From positions 248,001-312,000 of the forward strand of contig NZ_CANMBJ010000001.1 in NCBI RefSeq assembly GCF_947496075.1: 64,000 bases of DNA. The letters run 5' to 3'. A program made the translations under genes and the position numbers. Under the pieces are notes generated by a model. That model did not search any database. It had not been told where the DNA came from and saw only the letters and a program-made list of their open reading frames with translations. Positions 58,466-64,000 of the stretch are shown piece after piece. This DNA comes from an uncultured Tateyamaria sp. GTDB lineage: Bacteria > Pseudomonadota > Alphaproteobacteria > Rhodobacterales > Rhodobacteraceae. The first letter of the stretch is position 1. Each line of letters begins with the position of its first letter.

Positions 58466-58858
58466 TTACGCTGTCTTCTCTTCCACTTCTGCGGCGAGTG
58501 CTTCGGCTCGGGCCGCCAACTCGGCCAGCGTGTCGGTCACCGCTTGCGGCACGACGGGCACCTCAATCCGTTCCGGCTCTGGCGCGCCCATGGTGCGCAG
58601 CCCTTCCAGTTCCGCCTCGCGTTCGGCCAGTTTGGCTTCGACCTCGGCCACGCGATCTTCGACGCTCGCCGTCTTGTCCGCCAGCATCAGACCCGCCATC
58701 AGCAGCATCCGCGCTTCCGGCATGCGCCCGGCCTGATCGGCCAGCACCTGCGCTTCGTCATCGAGCATCTTGGCTGCGGAGTGCAGATAGCTTTCTTCAC
58801 CCTCCTGGCAGGCAACCTGAAAAGGGCGTCCGCCGATGTTGATTGTGACCTCAGGCAT
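58466..58858 (-). CDS. zapA: cell division protein ZapA
   Basis: EVTINIGGRPFQVACQEGEESYLHSAAKMLDDEAQVL. Confidence 0.92.
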   Translation of the reverse strand: MPEVTINIGGRPFQVACQEGEESYLHSAAKMLDDEAQVLADQAGRMPEARMLLMAGLMLADKTASVEDRVAEVEAKLAEREAELEGLRTMGAPEPERIEVPVVPQAVTDTLAELAARAEALAAEVEEKTA

Positions 58859-59342
58859 CTGCGTCCTCCTCTTCCGGGGCTTCGAGTTGGTCGAGCAGCG
58901 GGGTCAGCGCCCCGATTATGCTGTTGGCTTCGGCCACATCTGCAGCGCGGGCAGCCCGCAGACCTTCAAGCTCGGCCATCATGGATTTGTTGATCAGGTG
59001 CGCTTCCCCGACGCCTTCCTCGTTCGCTGTGCGCAAAGCGGCGTTCGACTCGCGTAACTGCTCGTTCGCCTTGCGCAGCCTTTGGAGTTCAAGGTCCAAT
59101 TCCTGCACCCGGGCTTGCGCCGCATCGGCATTGGCCTTGGCGTCGGAGGTGGCAGCTTCTTGCCGTTCGGACAGCTTGCGCACCCGCTCCGTCAGCTGCG
59201 CGTTCGCAACACGCTCATCATCCAAGGCTGTTTGCAAGGCCGCCGTGTCGTCGGCCCCTGCCGTGTCCAGCCCCTCAAGGCCGGTGGCGATCCTGTCCAT
59301 CGCGGCGGTCAGCCGCTGCTGCAATCCGTCGATATCGCTCAT
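58851..59342 (-). CDS. coiled-coil hypothetical protein upstream of zapA
   Basis: Heptad-rich VRKLSERQEAATSDAKANADAAQARVQELDLELQRLRKANEQLRESNAALR; overlaps zapA start by 8 nt. Confidence 0.82.
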   Translation of the reverse strand: MSDIDGLQQRLTAAMDRIATGLEGLDTAGADDTAALQTALDDERVANAQLTERVRKLSERQEAATSDAKANADAAQARVQELDLELQRLRKANEQLRESNAALRTANEEGVGEAHLINKSMMAELEGLRAARAADVAEANSIIGALTPLLDQLEAPEEEDADA

Positions 59343-59577
59343 TTCCTGTGCCTGTCCCCTTTTTCCTCGCGCATGGGCGCAATGGTTCCATCCGCCCGGA
59401 CTGTTCGAATCGATTTAGCGTCCGGTTGGGCTTGAGTTTAGCCAAAGAGGTATGGAAATGCGCCCCCCTTTGCGATCAACCACTTGCAGGGCGGCTTTGA
59501 TGTAGCAAAACGCCGCTTGCCGTTAGATGCCCCGATTTGCTTGGGCACAGCGCCTTGATCTTTGGTCTTTGCCTGAT

Positions 59578-61632
59578 ATGCAGCCTCAAACCAAATTCCA
59601 AAGGACGAGCAATTCCGTGGATCTGACAGCCCTTCGCACCGCCCATCCCGACCACTGGTCCAAGGCCACCGCCATCCGTGCCTTGACCCTTGATGCCGTG
59701 GCCGCCGCCAATTCCGGCCACTCAGGCATGCCCATGGGGATGGCCGATGTGGCCACCGTCCTGTTTGAAAAGCACCTGAAATTCGACGCCAAGGCACCGG
59801 ACTGGCCCGACCGCGACCGGTTCATTCTGTCTGCCGGTCACGGCTCAATGCTGCTTTATTCCCTGCTGCACCTGACCGGCTACGAGGATATGACCCTTGA
59901 GCAGGTCAAGAACTTCCGTCAGTGGGGCGCGATCACTGCAGGCCACCCGGAATATGGCCACGCCAAGGGAATCGAGACCACCACTGGTCCACTGGGCCAA
60001 GGCGTTTCGAACGCTGTGGGCTTTGCCATGGCCGAGGAAATCCTGCGCGCCCAATACGGCAAGAAGGTTGTCGATCACTATACCTATGCCATCGCAGGTG
60101 ATGGATGCCTGATGGAAGGTGTCAGCCAGGAAGCCATCACGCTTGCTGGCCGTCACCAACTGGGCAAGCTGATTGTCTTCTGGGACAACAACAACATCAC
60201 GATTGATGGGCCGGTATCGCTGGCAGACAACACCGACCAGCCGCAGCGCTTCAAGTCTGCGGGCTGGGCCGTGATCGAGATTGACGGCCACGATCCGGAG
60301 GCAATTGACGCCGCGATCACCAAGGCGAAGACACAGAAAAAGCCCACCATGATTGCCTGCAAGACGCATATTGCACTGGGTCATGCGGCACAGGATACGT
60401 CCAAAGGCCACGGCGCGTTGACCGACCAGACGCAGTTGCAGGACGCCAAGGCGGCATATGGCTGGACCACCGGACCGTTCGATGTGCCCGCCGATGTCAA
60501 AGCCGCGTGGGAGGCCATCGGCACCCGTGGGGCCGAAGCGCGCGCAGCCTGGGAAGAGCGGTTTGCCTCCATCTCAGGTTCAAAGCAGGCGCAGTTCAAC
60601 CGGACCCTCGCCCGTGAGGTGCCCAAGAAGCTGTCGGCTATCATCAAAGCGTTCAAAAAGCAGATGTCGGAAAGCGCGCCCAAGTTGGCGACGCGGGCGG
60701 CATCTGAAAAGGCACTTGAAGTCATCAACCCGGTGATGCCTGAAACCGTAGGCGGCTCGGCTGACTTGACCGGATCGAACAACACCAAGACGGGCGATCT
60801 GGGTGTGTTCGACACCGACAACCGTGGCGGTCGCTATGTGTACTGGGGTATCCGTGAGCACGGCATGGCCGCCGCAATGAACGGCATGGCCCTGCATGGT
60901 GGCATCCGTCCGTATGGCGGCACGTTCATGTGCTTCACTGACTATGCCCGCCCCGCCATGCGTCTGGCAGCCCTGATGAAGATCCCAACAGTGTTCGTTA
61001 TGACCCATGACAGCATCGGCCTGGGCGAAGATGGTCCGACTCACCAACCGGTCGAGCATCTGGCCATCAGCCGGGCCACGCCCAACACCATGGTGTTCCG
61101 CCCCGCCGATGCGGTGGAAACCGCTGAAAGCTGGGAACTTGCGCTGTCATCCACTGAAACGCCGTCGGTCCTGTCCCTGACCCGTCAGGGCCTGCCGACA
61201 GTACGCACAGAGCACAAGCTGAAGAACATGACGGCCCAGGGCGCTTATGTGCTGGCTGAGGCCGAAGGTAAGCGCCAGGTGATTCTGATTGCCTCGGGTT
61301 CAGAGGTCTCTATCGCACTCGAAGCCCGTGAAACCCTGCAAAGTGCCGGTATCGGTACTCGTGTCGTATCCATGCCCTGCATGGAGTTGTTTGCACAGCA
61401 GGATGAGAGCTATCGCCGCAAAGTCTTGCCTGCGGGAGCCGCTCGTATCGGCATCGAAGCAGCGGTGCGTCAGGGCTGGGATCGTTGGCTGCTGGGCGAA
61501 CGTGGCAAGGCCAACAAGGCCGATTTTGTGGGTATGGACGACTTTGGCGCATCCGCACCTGCCAGCGTCCTTTTCGAAAAATTCGGTATCACGGCGGAAA
61601 TAGTGGTCAAGAAGGCAAAGGCGCTTATATGA
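59578..61632 (+). CDS. tkt: transketolase
   Basis: [51 protein letters not shown] 59617 is an alternative start. Confidence 0.97.
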   Translation: MQPQTKFQRTSNSVDLTALRTAHPDHWSKATAIRALTLDAVAAANSGHSGMPMGMADVATVLFEKHLKFDAKAPDWPDRDRFILSAGHGSMLLYSLLHLTGYEDMTLEQVKNFRQWGAITAGHPEYGHAKGIETTTGPLGQGVSNAVGFAMAEEILRAQYGKKVVDHYTYAIAGDGCLMEGVSQEAITLAGRHQLGKLIVFWDNNNITIDGPVSLADNTDQPQRFKSAGWAVIEIDGHDPEAIDAAITKAKTQKKPTMIACKTHIALGHAAQDTSKGHGALTDQTQLQDAKAAYGWTTGPFDVPADVKAAWEAIGTRGAEARAAWEERFASISGSKQAQFNRTLAREVPKKLSAIIKAFKKQMSESAPKLATRAASEKALEVINPVMPETVGGSADLTGSNNTKTGDLGVFDTDNRGGRYVYWGIREHGMAAAMNGMALHGGIRPYGGTFMCFTDYARPAMRLAALMKIPTVFVMTHDSIGLGEDGPTHQPVEHLAISRATPNTMVFRPADAVETAESWELALSSTETPSVLSLTRQGLPTVRTEHKLKNMTAQGAYVLAEAEGKRQVILIASGSEVSIALEARETLQSAGIGTRVVSMPCMELFAQQDESYRRKVLPAGAARIGIEAAVRQGWDRWLLGERGKANKADFVGMDDFGASAPASVLFEKFGITAEIVVKKAKALI

Positions 61633-61720
61633 GCGAATGAGTGCCGTTAACGCCCCGGTTGAAATTTTGTGCTGTTCTTAGTGTCTCAGGTGTGGAAACT
61701 GGCACACACGTATTTGGAGA

Positions 61721-62002
61721 GTGAGCGCAAACAATAGGGCACGCGTGATTGGCATATTGATCATAGCCACGATTCTGGCCGCCGGTGGGGCAATAACAGC
61801 TTTGGCAATGGGTGCCAGTTGGTGGGTTGCTTTGCTTGTCTATTCGCTCGGCGGGGCGGCTTTGACCGTTGCCATGACGATGCTTGTTTCGCTTAGAAAA
61901 GATGCGTGTGATCCAGCCCTACCCATGTCTTCTGCGACAGAACCCCAGGATTCGATGGTAGACGCCAAGATCAGTCCCAAGCCGCACGCGGAAACGGTCT
62001 GA
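61721..62002 (+). CDS. small membrane hypothetical protein (two TM segments, GTG start)
   Basis: RVIGILIIATILAAGGAITALAMGASWWVALLVYSLGGAALTVAMTMLVSL. Confidence 0.7.
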   Translation: MSANNRARVIGILIIATILAAGGAITALAMGASWWVALLVYSLGGAALTVAMTMLVSLRKDACDPALPMSSATEPQDSMVDAKISPKPHAETV

Positions 62003-62045
62003 CATCAGATCGTCCGCGCCAGGAAAATTGTACTTAGCTTAAGGA

Positions 62046-63020
62046 TCAGGCGCGCGAAAGCGATGCAGATACACCGCGCCAGATCGGCGTGATGATCTTT
62101 TCCCCAACCGGGATGAGTACAAAGCCCATGGCAAGGCCCAAGATTCCATCAACACCAGCCTTGGTGATCCAAGACACGAAGCCCGACGCCCCCTCGACCA
62201 TGGCTCCCGCCGATTTGCCGAGGCCATAGATTATCTCTTCCGGTGTGTGCCAACCCATTTCTGCCAAGCCGTGCACAATGATGGACCCGCCAACCCAAAG
62301 CATGGCCGCCGTACCAACGATTGTCAGCAGTTTCATAAAGCCTGGCATCACCTTGACCAGCCCACGTCCCAGCGCCCGTGTAAGGCCAAGGCGACCATTG
62401 TTTGCCATGGCAAGGCCTGCGTCGTCCGCCTTCACGATCAATGCAACCGATCCATAGACCGCCACCGTGATCATAATGGCCACAGCCGCCAGCGTCGCGG
62501 CTTCCATCCAAAAGTTGCTTTCGGGGATTGCAGCCAGTGAGATCGTCATGATCTCCGCCGACAGGATAAAATCGGTCTTGATGGCACCTTGGGCCTTCTG
62601 CTCTTCCAGATGCGCCGGGTCTTGAACTTCAGTCTCTTTGCCTGGGTAATCATCGTGCCCATGGCCCCACCCCAGCACATGCGCCACCTTCTCCGCCCCT
62701 TCGAAACACAAATAGGCTCCGCCCAGCATCAGAAGCGGCGGAATGGCCCAAGGCGCAAAGTTGGCCAGCAGCAGACCGATGGGCAACAGGAACACGAGCT
62801 TGTTCTTGAACGACCCCTTGGCGATACGCCAGATGATTGGCAATTCGCGGTCAGCTGAAAAGCCCGCAACGTATTTCGGCGTCACCGCAGCGTCGTCGAT
62901 CACAGCGCCAGCCGCCTTCGCCCCGGCCTTGGCTGCCTGCCCAATCACATCATCCACTGATGCGGCCGCCACTTTGGCGATTCCCGCAACGTCGTCCAAA
63001 AGAGCCAAAAGTCCGCTCAT
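62046..63020 (-). CDS. DUF808 family membrane protein
   Basis: GLLALLDDVAGIAKVAAASVDDVIGQAAKAGAKAAGAVIDDAAVTPKYVAGFSADRELPIIWRIAKGSFKNK. Confidence 0.94.
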   Translation of the reverse strand: MSGLLALLDDVAGIAKVAAASVDDVIGQAAKAGAKAAGAVIDDAAVTPKYVAGFSADRELPIIWRIAKGSFKNKLVFLLPIGLLLANFAPWAIPPLLMLGGAYLCFEGAEKVAHVLGWGHGHDDYPGKETEVQDPAHLEEQKAQGAIKTDFILSAEIMTISLAAIPESNFWMEAATLAAVAIMITVAVYGSVALIVKADDAGLAMANNGRLGLTRALGRGLVKVMPGFMKLLTIVGTAAMLWVGGSIIVHGLAEMGWHTPEEIIYGLGKSAGAMVEGASGFVSWITKAGVDGILGLAMGFVLIPVGEKIITPIWRGVSASLSRA

Positions 63021-63048
63021 TTCGCCCGTTCCCTCGTTTTGTCCTTAC

Positions 63049-63127
63049 GTTAGCGCATAACACAGTGTGGCGGTTCCGCATACTGTTAGCGCGAACTGCA
63101 TACAATGGAACACGTTTATCGCTAACA
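63049..63127. promoter_or_regulatory. cluster of three TGTTAGCG-type operator-like sites upstream of gap
   Basis: GTTAGCGCATAAC (63049), TGTTAGCGCGAACT (63084), GTTTATCGCTAACA (63114). Confidence 0.45.
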
Positions 63128-63225
63128 CTCTGATTAATATTCTCTTTTCCCCTTCTCTCATTGCGGCGCAGCGGCTATCACGCTCGCGACATTCAAGCTG
63201 CCCCAGCGGAAGGACGACCGGAAAC

Positions 63226-64000
63226 ATGACCATCAAAGTCGGAATTAACGGGTTTGGACGCATTGGGCGCTGCACCCTCAGCCATATTGCAACGTCGCTG
63301 CGCAACGACATCGATGTGGTGGCTGTGAACGCAACGGGGCCGTTGGAAACTGCCGCCCACCTGATCAAGTATGACAGCGTGCACGGTCGTTTCCCAAACG
63401 AGGTGAAACTGACCAACGATACGATAGATCTGGGCCGTGGACCGATCCGCATGATGTCCACCTACGACATGAATGATTTGGACTGGACCGGCGTGGACGT
63501 GGTGCTGGAGTGCACGGGCAAGTTCAACGACGGCGAAAAAGCCAGGGTCCACATGGACCGCGGCGCCAAGAAAGTGCTGCTGTCGGCCCCAGGCAAGAAC
63601 GTGGACAAGACGGTTGTCTTCGGCGTGAACGACGAACAGCTCGCCGCCAATGACCGGATGATTTCCAACGGGTCCTGCACCACCAATTGCCTTGCCCCGC
63701 TGGCCAAGGTTCTGGATCGCGCTTTTGGCATCGAACGCGGTGTGATGACCACGATCCACAGCTACACGGGCGATCAGCCGACACTGGACCGTCGCCACGA
63801 CGATTTATACCGGGCCCGCGCCGCGGCGATGGCAATGATCCCGACGTCAACCGGTGCCGCCAAGGCGTTGGGGGAAGTCCTTCCGAACCTCGCGGGCAAG
63901 TTGGATGGCACCGCCATGCGCGTGCCCACACCGAACGTGAGCGCCGTGGACCTAACATTCGAAGCGGGTCGCGACGTCACCGTCGAAGAAGTCAACGCCG
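63226..64000 (+). CDS. gap: type I glyceraldehyde-3-phosphate dehydrogenase, truncated by the window end
   Basis: MTIKVGINGFGRIGRCTLSHIATS..., SNGSCTTNCLAPLAKVL active site; no stop before 64000, so absent from the ORF track. Confidence 0.97.
   Translation, partial: MTIKVGINGFGRIGRCTLSHIATSLRNDIDVVAVNATGPLETAAHLIKYDSVHGRFPNEVKLTNDTIDLGRGPIRMMSTYDMNDLDWTGVDVVLECTGKFNDGEKARVHMDRGAKKVLLSAPGKNVDKTVVFGVNDEQLAANDRMISNGSCTTNCLAPLAKVLDRAFGIERGVMTTIHSYTGDQPTLDRRHDDLYRARAAAMAMIPTSTGAAKALGEVLPNLAGKLDGTAMRVPTPNVSAVDLTFEAGRDVTVEEVNA

Overview
The window reads as chromosomal DNA from a Roseobacter-clade (Rhodobacteraceae-like) alphaproteobacterium. It is gene-dense and almost entirely core or housekeeping in content. 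I see no CRISPR array, transposase, integrase or prophage gene. Recognisable blocks: DsbA-like / ispG / RodZ-like / hemA; M20 peptidase and alpha/beta hydrolase; a divergent glycosyltransferase/sulfotransferase pair; two tandem tRNA-Asp(GTC); GNAT and pirin; a cytochrome-like secreted protein; a LuxR solo; a class 3 lipase; tRNA-Val(TAC) and tRNA-Val(CAC); a lon / HU-like / tRNA-Val block; tgt; a RimK fusion; SufT; a glycerophosphodiesterase; SufA/IscA-like; tpiA; a DctPQM TRAP transporter with DctBD; a cytochrome P450; an Lrp regulator divergent from a siroheme/sulfite-reduction operon; infC; a phasin; a form II cox-like (SLM) molybdenum hydroxylase cluster with XdhC and a molybdopterin-binding protein; bolA / grxD; zapA; transketolase; DUF808; and a gap gene cut by the window end. 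No clear-cut new multi-gene system is visible. The best leads are regulatory or single-gene: an AUC start for infC; tandem DctD-like operators 32 bp apart; an 11-bp-periodic Pho-box-like array upstream of a GDPD; a 20-bp lux-box-like palindrome next to a LuxR solo; an orphan protein (21108..21905) behind a terminator-like leader hairpin and with weak gasdermin-like sequence flavour; an HU protein with a histone-H1-like tail; a small gene that appears to have both a lost start codon and a frameshift; and a family of dispersed hairpin elements. All homology statements are from reading the translated sequences, without database searches.
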